Source: Paenibacillus sp. AN1007 (GTDB taxonomy: Bacteria; Bacillota; Bacilli; Paenibacillales; Paenibacillaceae). Taken from it: a stretch of DNA of 64,000 nt. Shown piece by piece: positions 1-8,164 of this stretch. The translations under genes were made by a program, and so were the position numbers. Each line of letters begins with the position of its first letter. Position 1 is the first letter of the stretch. Under the pieces are notes generated by a model. The model saw only the letters and a program-made list of their open reading frames with translations. It was not told where the DNA came from and searched no databases. The stretch spans positions 6,291,001 through 6,355,000 of the forward strand of contig NZ_CP159992.1 in the NCBI RefSeq assembly GCF_040702995.1. The letters are read 5' to 3'.

Positions 1-235
1 ACATTTGTTTGAAGCAGGTTATGGCTGTGGAGAATGGTGAATTATAGAGTCATCAGATACTACGCAAGAGGAAACAAAAATGGTGCGTTATCCGCATAAA
101 AAAGTATCTTAATCGAACTCTACCTTCTCAGGTTCGGCTGTGAAACAGGCATCTGATCGTGAAGCCCTGATTTTGTTTATTCTTCCAAGCATTTTGGGTA
201 AAGGGAAACAAGCATTGGAATGGAGGAAGAGCAGC

Positions 236-1132
236 ATGGAATGGAAGAAAGCTTTGTTAATTCATCATCTTCATGCAGGTAAAGCGAACCGGGAAAATGC
301 AGTAGGTCTGGTGACAGGCGTACTGGCTCCAGCCATTCGTGAATTGGTCGTTGTTCGAACAGATGAACCGGGTGAAGGGGAGAAGCTGTGCCGGGAACGC
401 GGTGAAGAGTTTGAGGTTGTGTTTATTCTGGGTGGTGACGGTACGGTGCATGAGTGTGTGAACGGGCTGGCTTCCCTGCAGCATCCTCCACAGATCGGGA
501 TACTTCCAGGCGGTACATGTAATGATTTTGCGCGTTCACTAGGCTTATCTCCAGATGTAGAGACAGCTGCTCAGCAGCTTCTGACAGGGCGGGCTGCTGC
601 AGTGGATGTGGGACGGGCAGATAACCGGGTATTTACCAATTTCTTCGGGATCGGTTTGATCAGTGATACATCACAGAACATTAATGAGAATTTGAAAGGT
701 GCACTGGGCAAAGTCAGCTACTTCATCAGCACGCTGCAGACCATCAGTCGATCTGAGCCGTTTCATTACGAGTTAGAGGTAGACGGGGAGTGGATGGAAG
801 GTGAAGCAGTGATGATATACGCGGCTAATGGGCGTTTTCTGGGGACAAATGCGCTCCCTTTTGCTCCAGATGCACTGCAGGACGGTAAGCTTGATGTGCT
901 CATTATCCATGAGACAGGTATTCCGCTAATGCGAGAGGTACTTTCTCATAAACCGGAGGGGGAGTGGCAGCCTCGAAACGAGAGTATCTCCTACTTCAAG
1001 GCAGCTGCACTTCAAATAAAAACGGATGCACCCATGCCGGCGGACACGGATGGCGAGCTGTACATGCAAACACCCGCCGAGCTGTCGGTGCTGGCGGGTC
1101 ATCTGCATTTTCTGATCGGGGCAGGAGAATAG
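236..1132 (+). CDS. Diacylglycerol/lipid kinase family protein (YegS/DagK type)
   Basis: Predicted soluble, membrane-associated lipid kinase that phosphorylates diacylglycerol or a related lipid with ATP. The protein (298 aa) has the family signature GGDGTVHE at about residues 66-73 and a second glycine-rich stretch LPGGTCNDFARSLG about 25 residues later, both typical of the DAGK catalytic domain. The C-terminal half is the usual beta-sandwich ending in a hydrophobic strand. The frame stays open upstream to position 140, but the ATG at 236 follows a strong ribosome site (GGAGGAAGA at 222-230), so I start there. It stands alone; the neighbour at 1173 converges on it. The exact lipid substrate cannot be read from sequence. 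Confidence 0.88.
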   Translation: MEWKKALLIHHLHAGKANRENAVGLVTGVLAPAIRELVVVRTDEPGEGEKLCRERGEEFEVVFILGGDGTVHECVNGLASLQHPPQIGILPGGTCNDFARSLGLSPDVETAAQQLLTGRAAAVDVGRADNRVFTNFFGIGLISDTSQNINENLKGALGKVSYFISTLQTISRSEPFHYELEVDGEWMEGEAVMIYAANGRFLGTNALPFAPDALQDGKLDVLIIHETGIPLMREVLSHKPEGEWQPRNESISYFKAAALQIKTDAPMPADTDGELYMQTPAELSVLAGHLHFLIGAGE

Positions 1133-1172
1133 TCTGCTCCGATTTATTTTTATAAGAAAGGTCAGCTTCACT

Positions 1173-1754
1173 TTATCTGTCTGTTTTCAGATGTTTTTCC
1201 CTGAATTCATCTTCGAGGATGCTCATCAGAATGGCGTCATGGTACTGGTGATCGTAGTACAACATGTCCCTCTTCACGCCTTCACGCTGGAAGCCGAGCT
1301 TTTCATACGTGCGAATGGCGCGTTCGTTAAAAGCAAAGACATCCAGCTCAATCCGATGCAGATTGGCGATGCCGAACCCGTAATCGAGCATAAGCAGCAG
1401 CGCTTCACTACCATATCCCTTACCTTGGTGTGCTGGCTGATCGATAGCAATGCGAATGTGTGCACTGCGATTTTTGGCGTGCATGTCCATCAGGGCGACA
1501 TCCCCGATAATTTCGTCTGTGCTTTGTAATGCGATAAGCAGGTTCAGTCGTGAGTCGTCCTGAGCTAAATTCTCCACATACTTTTCAACCTGAGAACGGA
1601 TAAAGCTTGCTTGAGTCCCTGTTAGTTTGCGCATTTCGGGCTCAAACAGGCTTGGATAATAAGCATCCACATCGGTTATATCGAATGGACGCAGATATAT
1701 ACGTTCAGTCTGCATGAGTTTGGCGGTACGATTCGTAGGTGTAGGGTATGACAT
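1173..1754 (-). CDS. GNAT family N-acetyltransferase (RimJ/RimL-like)
   Basis: Acetyl-CoA dependent N-acetyltransferase of about 193 aa, of the RimJ/RimL-like branch that acts on protein N-termini or small amines. It opens with TERIYLRPFDITDVDAYYPS, the usual first strand-helix of this branch, and carries the acetyl-CoA loop HQGKGYGSEALLLM and the C-terminal NLHRIELDVFAFNERAIRTYEKLGF motif (split here only for description: NLHRIELDV then NERAIRTYEKLGF). Start chosen at 1754 because AGGAGGAAGAAAC lies directly upstream; an in-frame ATG further upstream lacks a site. It is divergent from the MocR-type gene at 1928, a common target arrangement for such regulators, so it may be (or have been) its target. 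Confidence 0.85.
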   Translation of the reverse strand: MSYPTPTNRTAKLMQTERIYLRPFDITDVDAYYPSLFEPEMRKLTGTQASFIRSQVEKYVENLAQDDSRLNLLIALQSTDEIIGDVALMDMHAKNRSAHIRIAIDQPAHQGKGYGSEALLLMLDYGFGIANLHRIELDVFAFNERAIRTYEKLGFQREGVKRDMLYYDHQYHDAILMSILEDEFREKHLKTDR

Positions 1755-1862
1755 GTTTCTTCCTCCTGTCATATTCAAACAGGCTTGGACGGATGCGATC
1801 ACTTCGGCATTCCGCTCTTATACTGTTTGGATATATTGATGATGACATAAGTATATCCGGAT

Positions 1863-1886
1863 ACTGTATACTTCAAAATATACAGT
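1863..1886. promoter_or_regulatory. Inverted repeat in the GNAT/MocR divergent promoter
   Basis: Perfect 8-bp arms ACTGTATA and TATACAGT separated by 8 bases. A further copy of the half site (TATACTGT) lies at about 1820. The position between two divergent start codons suggests an operator for the MocR-type protein encoded at 1928; this assignment is inference. Confidence 0.45.
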
Positions 1887-1927
1887 TTTTACGAATTCAG
1901 CAGGACAGATGGAGTGAAGAAGCGATA

Positions 1928-3404
1928 ATGCAGCTGCCAAAACTTGATGAGCAGGATAGTACACCTATTTATGTTCAATTATCGGATCATATTAAAAGGG
2001 AAATTTTCTGCGGGGCGCTTGTGGAACACAGCCGCCTGCCTTCCGTTCGCAAACTGTCAGAAATGCTGGACATCAGCACAACACCTGTGGAATGGGCATA
2101 TCAGCAGCTTATTGCAGAGGGCTACGTCTACAGCGAGCCGCGCCGGGGTTATCGTGTGCGTGCTGTGGTTGAAGGTTATCACGATATATGGCTGGGGAGA
2201 TCTGATACCGACATCTCAACCAAGAAGCAAAAGGAAGAGAATGCCTTGGCATCATCACCAGATTTACAGGGCTTGCGCCCTGCAGCGTTGGTTTCCTATG
2301 ATTTTCATATGTCACGCAATGACTTCGGGCTGTTTCCAGACGTGAAATGGCAGCAGTATGCAAACCGGGTATGGCGTGAAGAAGCCAAGAATTTGTTATT
2401 TTACGGAGATCCTCAGGGGGAGCAGGGATTAAGGAGAGAGATTGCAGACTATTTGGGACAGTTCAGAGGTGTTCGATGTATACCGGAGCAGATTGTAATC
2501 GGTGCGGAACAGCATCTGCTGATGTCACTGCTCGCACAGACAATGCTGTACAAGGGAAGTCGTAAATCCATCGCTGTAGAGAATCCGGGATACCGGCTGC
2601 CTGCCCGGTACATTTCGCAATTACGGATATGAGATTATCCCTGTTTCGCTGGATAACGACGGGATGAATCTGAATGAGCTGGATCATGCAGCAGTGTCGC
2701 TGGCCGGTGTGTCACCATCACATCAGTTTCCTATGGGCATGACCATGCCAATCAGCCGCAGACTTGCCTTGTTGGATTGGGCAGAACGCTCCGAAGCATA
2801 CCTTATTGAGGATGATTATGACGGAGAGTTCAGGTATTCCGGGCGCCCGATTCCTTCTATGCAGGGGTTGCGGGAGAAAGCACCCGTGATCTATATGGGA
2901 GGATTCTCTCAGGTGCTTGCACCCGCCTTCTGCGTACACTATATGGTATTACCGAAGGAACTTCTCCCGCATTTTCACGAGGTATATAGAAACGTCCTAT
3001 TTGAGCAGTCAGCTTCTCGTCTGCATCAGCGGGTGCTGGAATTATTCCTTCGTGATGGAGAACTCGGTAAACATATTCGTAAAATGCGTCATTTGTATAA
3101 ACGCAAACACGATCTGACAGTGCAGGCTATGCAGCTGCATTTTGGCGATTGGCCTGGATTTGAAATCCGGGGTGAACATGCAGGTTTTCATCTGGTATTG
3201 CGGTTGACCCATCCGAATCCAGCCCAGAATATGGTGGATGCGGCGTTAGAGGCAGGTGTACGAGTGGCCTCGGCGGAATACCTATGGGCAAACGAAAGTC
3301 TCCCTGCTGACGGTAAACGAGAGTTCATCATTGGATTTGCTGGCATCGAGCTGGAAAAAATTGAGCCGGGTATTGCAGCGCTGGCAAGTGCATGGAAAAG
3401 TTGA
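1928..3404 (+). pseudogene. MocR/PdxR-type GntR regulator with aminotransferase-like domain, frameshifted
   Basis: MocR-family transcription regulators join an N-terminal GntR winged helix to a fold-type I aminotransferase domain that binds pyridoxal phosphate (PLP). Residues 1-75 of the first frame (STPIYVQLSDHIKREIF, LPSVRKLSEML) are the winged helix; the aminotransferase part follows after a linker. The first frame stops at 2632, right after ENPGYRLPARYI; the expected continuation YEIIPVSLDNDGMNLNEL is one base out of phase and runs on to 3404. Deleting one T in the run at 2613-2615 restores a single reading frame (YIRNYGYEIIP). In the second half the motif that normally holds the PLP lysine (FSK) reads GGFSQVLAP, so the Schiff-base lysine is glutamine (codon 2910-2912). 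Start at ATG 1928. It may be a real pseudogene or an assembly error. Confidence 0.8.
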
Positions 3405-3497
3405 AAATTTACGTATGATTAGATGCCGATAAATGATTGAGGGTACAGTTATATTCAGGATTTACATATGAGCTGCAGTGCATGAGAGTAAAAGAAA

Positions 3498-3527
3498 AGG
3501 CTGTGCCTTCTGAGAAGTGTGCAGCCT
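3498..3527 (+). terminator. Weak hairpin after the MocR-type gene
   Basis: Stem AGGCTG/CAGCCT with an inner CTTCT-GAG-AAG hairpin, followed by a short T-rich stretch. Lies about 95 bases after the stop. The T tract is poor, so termination efficiency is doubtful. Confidence 0.4.
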
Positions 3528-3603
3528 ATTTGCCTTATCTTTAGATTAATTTCAATGTTAATTTGTTCACCAGAGGAAGGGTTTAATTACATATAATTAC
3601 TAA

Positions 3604-3621
3604 CCTTACAAAATTGTAAGG
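3604..3621. promoter_or_regulatory. 18-bp perfect inverted repeat
   Basis: CCTTACAA-AA-TTGTAAGG: 8-bp arms with a 2-base centre, followed 5 bases on by a further GTAAG half. It sits upstream of the structured RNA at 3696 and the BcrC-like gene. This looks like a response-regulator or repressor operator; the binding protein is not identifiable from sequence. Confidence 0.45.
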
Positions 3622-3695
3622 TAGATGTAAGTTTGATCGATTGGTACGTTCTTTTAACGGCCGTATACTGGTAGTTGAGAAACAAGAAAGATTGG

Positions 3696-3822
3696 AAATG
3701 CCGTCACTTAACACGCACTAAGGTAAGGAACGATAGCTGTTCTAATCGTTTTGGCTTGGGAGACTGATTCAGATCTTCAATGCAGGGAGATCTATCAGCT
3801 TCTCATGGCATTTTATTTTTTT
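3696..3822 (+). ncRNA. Candidate structured leader RNA or small RNA with terminator
   Basis: This stretch folds by eye into a closing stem AAATGCC (3696-3702) with GGCATTT (3807-3813), a hairpin AACGAT (3729-3734) with ATCGTT (3745-3750), and a long arm GAGACTGAT/AGATCT (3760-3776) with AGATCT/ATCAG/TCTC (3788-3804) interrupted by 2-base bulges. An eight-T tract follows at about 3815-3822, as in an intrinsic terminator. The PAP2 gene begins 185 bases later. The single-stranded linker with CACGCACTAAGG does not match the riboswitch cores I know. Function unknown: a leader of the downstream gene or an independent sRNA. The remaining 3405-4005 interval holds no convincing gene. Confidence 0.45.
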
Positions 3823-4005
3823 GTTTTATGTGGAAAATATTTGAATTTAGTATTTTATATGGATGAAAAGGGGTGTTGTGCATTCACGATGTGGTGGCGT
3901 TAAGAGCGCTTCGGAAATGTGCCTTATTCATCTCACCATAGATTAATCAAGGTGAGCTTCATTTATCATGCATTCAGTAATTCATTTCAGATGGAGGTGG
4001 ACTTT

Positions 4006-4599
4006 TTGTTCCAACTAGATATTGATATTTTTCGGGCCATTAACGGCTTAGGCCGACAATTTCCTTTTCTGAATCCGGCTGCTGTTATTGCAGCAGAATA
4101 TATGATGTATCTGCTTGCACTGGCCATGCTGATTTATTGGTTTACCCGCAGCATGCAGCATCGAATGATGGTCATTCAGGCAGGCCTTGCTTTTATTATG
4201 GCGGAGATCATAGGGAAAACGATGGGCTTATTGTATGAGCATTATCAGCCGTTTGCGGTACTGCCGAATGTTAACAAACTGATCGATCGCAGTATAGATA
4301 ATTCTTTTCCTAGTGATCATACCATTTTGTTTTTCTCCGTTGCGTTCTCTTTCTGGCTGGTTCGAAAAAAAGAAGGATGGCTCTGGTTGTTACTCGCAAT
4401 CTGCGGTGCAATCTCCCGCGTTTGGGTTGGTGTGCATTATCCAATCGATATCATAGTAGGGGCGTTAATTGGTATCGGATCAGCATGGTTTATGTACTGG
4501 CTGGCCCCTAAGGTTGGAATAATCGGAAGATCTCTGGCTTTATATGAAAAAATGGAGCAGCGTATCTTACCGACTCGTCATAAGTCTGGAAGTATGTAA
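4006..4599 (+). CDS. PAP2 family phosphatase, BcrC-like undecaprenyl-diphosphatase
   Basis: Integral membrane phosphatase (197 aa) resembling BcrC, which dephosphorylates undecaprenyl diphosphate and recycles the cell-wall lipid carrier, giving bacitracin tolerance. It starts DIDIFRAINGLG as in BcrC and has five to six hydrophobic helices. Catalytic motifs: SFPSDH (about residue 100) and SRVWVGVHYPIDI (about residue 142) match motifs 2 and 3. Motif 1, normally K-x6-RP, reads K-TMGLLYEHY-QP, so the arginine is replaced by glutamine. I choose the TTG at 4006, since GGAGGTGG (3993-4000) sits five bases before it; the in-frame ATG at 3991 overlaps that site. Single gene, closed by the hairpin at 4712. 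Confidence 0.8.
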   Translation: MFQLDIDIFRAINGLGRQFPFLNPAAVIAAEYMMYLLALAMLIYWFTRSMQHRMMVIQAGLAFIMAEIIGKTMGLLYEHYQPFAVLPNVNKLIDRSIDNSFPSDHTILFFSVAFSFWLVRKKEGWLWLLLAICGAISRVWVGVHYPIDIIVGALIGIGSAWFMYWLAPKVGIIGRSLALYEKMEQRILPTRHKSGSM

Positions 4600-4711
4600 A
4601 ATTTCAGTAGTGCGTTGATAAGCCGTATGCTGTATATATTTGCTGACATACGTCTAGCTAATTGCATGCATATCTAATTCATGTTAAGCTGCAGGCAGGT
4701 TATACATTACC

Positions 4712-4763
4712 AAAGCAGTGGCAAGTCTGGAACTGAGATTCCGGATTCGCCACTGCTTTTTTT
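4712..4763 (+). terminator. Intrinsic terminator after the BcrC-like gene
   Basis: Eleven-base perfect arms AAAGCAGTGGC (4712-4722) and GCCACTGCTTT (4749-4759) followed by T residues. The A-rich left flank may let it also serve the convergent TetR gene. Confidence 0.85.
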
Positions 4764-4843
4764 GGACTCGACAGCAATAGAACATGTAAAAAGAGAAAAT
4801 TTGTTTTATTGAAGGCATCCATATTTCATCATAGCCGTACAAT

Positions 4844-5479
4844 CTAGCTTTTTTTAACTGCTCCATTCAAGAACAATCTCACCAAATCCTGAGCTAACTC
4901 CTCAATTGTTTCCTTCATATTGCGTACATCCTCACGGTTGGCAAGCATGAGCAGGGAGGTAAACGCCTGAGCGAGCAGCAGAGGATTGGCCTTTCGCAAA
5001 TATCCGTGATCCATCTCCTGCTGGAGGTGAGCAGCCAGTACATCAAAGATGCGATTCTCTGCATCTCGAATCTTGGCAAGCTGCTCAGCATTCAAGTATA
5101 CATTGGCTTCGCGCATCATCGTTTCGGTATCGACATGAGAACGCTGCATCTTGGCAGCCGCCACGTTGACCAGCCGTTCATGCAGTGTGCCTTGTTCGCC
5201 CAAACGCAGGGTTGTCTGCTGCATGCCCATGTCCATCATACGGGTAATGGCTGCGGTGAATAGTTCCGGTTTGCTGGAAAAATGATAATAGATGGACGCT
5301 TTGGTAACGTGGCATAACGAAGCGATCTGTTGAAGAGAAACAGCTTCGTATCCGTATTCCATAAACAGCCGTGAGGCTGTCATTAAGATGTTGGTGTAGG
5401 CGGAAGCCTGATCGGTGCCTGCCTTGGGTCTGCCTGGTGCACGCGTTGGGCCTGCTGTTTTTTTTGGCTTTTTGTTCAT
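4844..5479 (-). CDS. TetR/AcrR family transcriptional regulator
   Basis: Ligand-responsive repressor of about 211 aa. After a basic, proline-rich N-terminus (residues 1-22) comes a clear TetR helix-turn-helix: ILMTASRLFMEYGYEAVSLQ then VTKASIYYHFSSKPELF (about residues 30-75). The C-terminal ligand and dimerisation part is helical and unassigned. Start at ATG 5479, with GAGGT eight bases upstream; the in-frame ATG at 5494 would put the ribosome site inside the gene. It is divergent from the MMPL exporter at 5664, so it most likely represses that gene and itself through the dyads at 5589-5645. Confidence 0.88.
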   Translation of the reverse strand: MNKKPKKTAGPTRAPGRPKAGTDQASAYTNILMTASRLFMEYGYEAVSLQQIASLCHVTKASIYYHFSSKPELFTAAITRMMDMGMQQTTLRLGEQGTLHERLVNVAAAKMQRSHVDTETMMREANVYLNAEQLAKIRDAENRIFDVLAAHLQQEMDHGYLRKANPLLLAQAFTSLLMLANREDVRNMKETIEELAQDLVRLFLNGAVKKS

Positions 5480-5588
5480 GATGTTCGACCTCATTTACGG
5501 ATAAAATAACGTATTGCAGCATTTCATAAAATTAGGGATTGCATAATTAACCTTCCGGTAAGTATAATTAACTCGATTATATTATGAC

Positions 5589-5645
5589 TCATGGTTCATT
5601 TCTATACCATGACATTAATTTCAAAGCTGTTTTGATTAACAAAAC
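5589..5645. promoter_or_regulatory. Two dyads in the TetR/MMPL divergent promoter
   Basis: First dyad TCATGGT (5589-5595) with ACCATGA (5606-5612), perfect 7-bp arms. Second dyad GTTTTG-ATTAA-CAAAAC (5629-5645), perfect 6-bp arms, ending just before the ribosome site of the MMPL gene. Either may be the TetR operator; choice between them is not possible from sequence. Confidence 0.45.
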
Positions 5646-5663
5646 TAGGGAGATGAATAGACC

Positions 5664-7895
5664 ATGCAGGAAGGTTCAGGTTATGGCCGCTTTGTAGCGG
5701 GCAAACGAAGTAAATGGGTCACGCTGCTCGTATGGATTATCATTGCGGTTGTGCTTGGTATGGTGTGGCCGGCAGTAAATCAACGTGAGACCAACAACGC
5801 ACAGGACCTGAGTGATTCCAAACCATCCGTTCAGGCCGCTGCTCTGGCGAAAAAAGAATTCCCCGGCGGTGAGGGACTGCCAGCACTAATCGTCTGGCGC
5901 AGTTCCACCGGCCTTACGGATGATCAGATACAGCAAATTCAAGCGTTGACAGAGCGTCTTGATCAAGACCCGGTGGAGCAGCAGCAGTCCGTTGTGCCGC
6001 TGTATCAGCTTCCGCCGCAGGCGATTAAAGGGCAGCTTTCGGAAGACGGAAGCACCATCGTCATGCCGCTATTTTTTAATAAAGATGCCGATGCAGAGCA
6101 GCTGAAGGCAGGCATTGAAGGGTTAGAGGAAAAAACCAAAGCGATCTTTGGCATGAATCCATTTGAAACGGCGATCGACAACGACAGCAAGCTGATTGCC
6201 CGGGTAACGGGACCCGTTGGAATTTCCATTGATGCTACCGGATTGTTCTCTTCAGCCGATGTATCTCTGTTAATTGCAACTGTAGTGCTTGTGCTTGTCC
6301 TGCTGCTGCTGATCTATCGCTCGCCAGTTTTGGCGATTATCCCAATTATCGCAGTAGGCTTTGCCTATATGGTGACCAGTCCGATTCTCGGATTTATGGC
6401 AGATCAGGGCTGGATCACGGTGGATGCACAGTCCATCTCGATCATGACCGTATTGCTCTTTGGAGCAGGTACGGACTACTGTCTGTTCATGATCTCCAGA
6501 TACCGTCAAATTCTGTATCATGAGCAGGATAAAAAGAAAGCTATTTTCCAAGCGATCACCGGTTCATCCGGCGCGATTGCGATGAGTGGATTTACGGTCG
6601 TTGCCGCTTTGCTCGTGCTGCTGCTGGCTGAGTATGGTGCATATCATCGTTTTGCCGTACCATTCAGTTTGTCCATCTTCATCATGTTTATAGCAAGTCT
6701 CACGCTCGTTCCGGCGCTGCTTGCCATCTTCGGGCGGGGATCGTTCTATCCGTTCGTTCCACGTACTCACGAGATGGAAGTGGAGCGGACGAAGAAAAAA
6801 GGCAAACCGGCTCCGTCTCCGCGTAAAGTCCGTGAAAGCTGGATCGGACGCATCGTAACGACTAAACCTTGGACGGTTCTGGCGATTACGGTAGTGCTGC
6901 TCGGTGGACTGGCTGCTTTTTCAACACAAGTGAAATTTACGTACGACTTGTTATCTTCCTTCCCGGAAAATGTACCTTCGCGTGAAGGCTTCAAGGTTAT
7001 TGGGGAGCAATTTTCCCAAGGAGAGCTCGCTCCAGTTAAAGTGATCGTGGATGCCGGGGGCAAAGAGACAGATCTGAAGCAGCGTCTCGAATCACTGGAT
7101 TATATCAGCAAGGTGGGTGACGCGCAGCAAGGCGCGGAGAATGCCAACATTACGGCGTATGACGTAGAGTTCAATCTCAATCCATACTCCATTGAAGCGA
7201 TGCAGCATATTCCAGACCTGCGCGATGCGGCGGAATCGGCATTGAAAGATGCCGGGGTTGCCAACGTGGATCAGCAAGTCTGGATTGATGGACAGACGGC
7301 TGAACAATATGATATCGAAGTCGCTGGAGAGCGCGATGCGAAGATTATTATTCCAGTCGTTATCGGTATGATTACGCTGCTGCTGCTGCTCTATCTGCGT
7401 TCGATTGTTGCGACAGCATACCTGATTGCGACTGTAGTCCTGTCGTATTTCTCCGCACTCGGCCTGGGGTGGATTATCATCCACTATGGTCTTGGCGCAG
7501 AGGCGATTCAGGGAGCGATCCCGCTGTACTCCTTTGTCTTCCTCGTGGCACTCGGCGAGGATTATAACATCTTCATGATCTCAAGCATCTGGCAGAAACG
7601 CAAAACGATGCCGCTGCGTCAGGCTATTAAGGAAGGTGTAGGCGAGACGGGTTCGGTTATTACCTCTGCGGGTCTGATCCTGGCAGGCACGTTCGCCGTT
7701 CTGGCCACCCTGCCAATCCAGGTGCTGGTGCAGTTCGGGATTATCACCGCCGTAGGTGTTATGCTTGATACGTTCCTGGTTCGTCCGTTCATGGTTCCAG
7801 CGATTACAGCGCTGCTGGGCAAATGGGCTTTCTGGCCAGGCAAGTATATGCCGATTGCGGAAAAGCAAGAAAAGAAACCAACCCGATCCCTGTAA
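5664..7895 (+). CDS. MMPL family RND-type transporter
   Basis: Large inner-membrane exporter (743 aa) of the MMPL/YdfJ class, driven by proton flow; substrates are lipids or drugs. The layout is two repeated halves, each a single N-terminal helix, an extracellular domain (about residues 45-190 and 415-565) and a bundle of five helices. The intramembrane acidic motifs are present twice: GAGTDYCLFMISRYRQ near residue 270 and ALGEDYNIFMISSIWQ near residue 630. Start ATG follows AGGGAGATGAATAGACC. Control by the divergent TetR gene is likely; the T-tailed hairpin at 7911 ends the unit. Confidence 0.9.
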   Translation: MQEGSGYGRFVAGKRSKWVTLLVWIIIAVVLGMVWPAVNQRETNNAQDLSDSKPSVQAAALAKKEFPGGEGLPALIVWRSSTGLTDDQIQQIQALTERLDQDPVEQQQSVVPLYQLPPQAIKGQLSEDGSTIVMPLFFNKDADAEQLKAGIEGLEEKTKAIFGMNPFETAIDNDSKLIARVTGPVGISIDATGLFSSADVSLLIATVVLVLVLLLLIYRSPVLAIIPIIAVGFAYMVTSPILGFMADQGWITVDAQSISIMTVLLFGAGTDYCLFMISRYRQILYHEQDKKKAIFQAITGSSGAIAMSGFTVVAALLVLLLAEYGAYHRFAVPFSLSIFIMFIASLTLVPALLAIFGRGSFYPFVPRTHEMEVERTKKKGKPAPSPRKVRESWIGRIVTTKPWTVLAITVVLLGGLAAFSTQVKFTYDLLSSFPENVPSREGFKVIGEQFSQGELAPVKVIVDAGGKETDLKQRLESLDYISKVGDAQQGAENANITAYDVEFNLNPYSIEAMQHIPDLRDAAESALKDAGVANVDQQVWIDGQTAEQYDIEVAGERDAKIIIPVVIGMITLLLLLYLRSIVATAYLIATVVLSYFSALGLGWIIIHYGLGAEAIQGAIPLYSFVFLVALGEDYNIFMISSIWQKRKTMPLRQAIKEGVGETGSVITSAGLILAGTFAVLATLPIQVLVQFGIITAVGVMLDTFLVRPFMVPAITALLGKWAFWPGKYMPIAEKQEKKPTRSL

Positions 7896-7910
7896 ACTAT
7901 GGAGAGGGAC

Positions 7911-7955
7911 AGATGGACGGCGGGGCTTCATGCCCGTGGTCCATCTTTCTTTTTT
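7911..7955 (+). terminator. Intrinsic terminator after the MMPL gene
   Basis: AGATGGAC (7911-7918) pairs with GTCCATCT (7939-7946); an inner GGGC/GCCC stem closes the loop; a T-rich tract follows to 7955. Confidence 0.85.
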
Positions 7956-8164
7956 ACCAGAGGCGAGAGCATTGAGGTTTGTCTGTCTGAGATGGAATGG
8001 ATAAGCTGGTAAAAATGCGCAGAAAATGCTGTAGGGACGGGGTTCTTTGGGTGCGGAAGGTTTACTCGGCTAAGGGTTATGGGACATAATAGAGGAAGCG
8101 TCGGCCTTGGGCGGACGGACAAGTTCACATCAATGGGGTAACCAGAGGAAGGATGAAAGCAAGC

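Noticed and set aside
3711..3760. Cyclic di-GMP-I (GEMM) riboswitch, suggested by CACGCAC
   Set aside because: Only that short stretch matches; the GNRA loop and the AAGCCTCC-type core are absent.
4684..4866. Minus-strand open frame after the BcrC-like gene
   Set aside because: It lies across the terminator hairpin and overlaps the end of the TetR gene.
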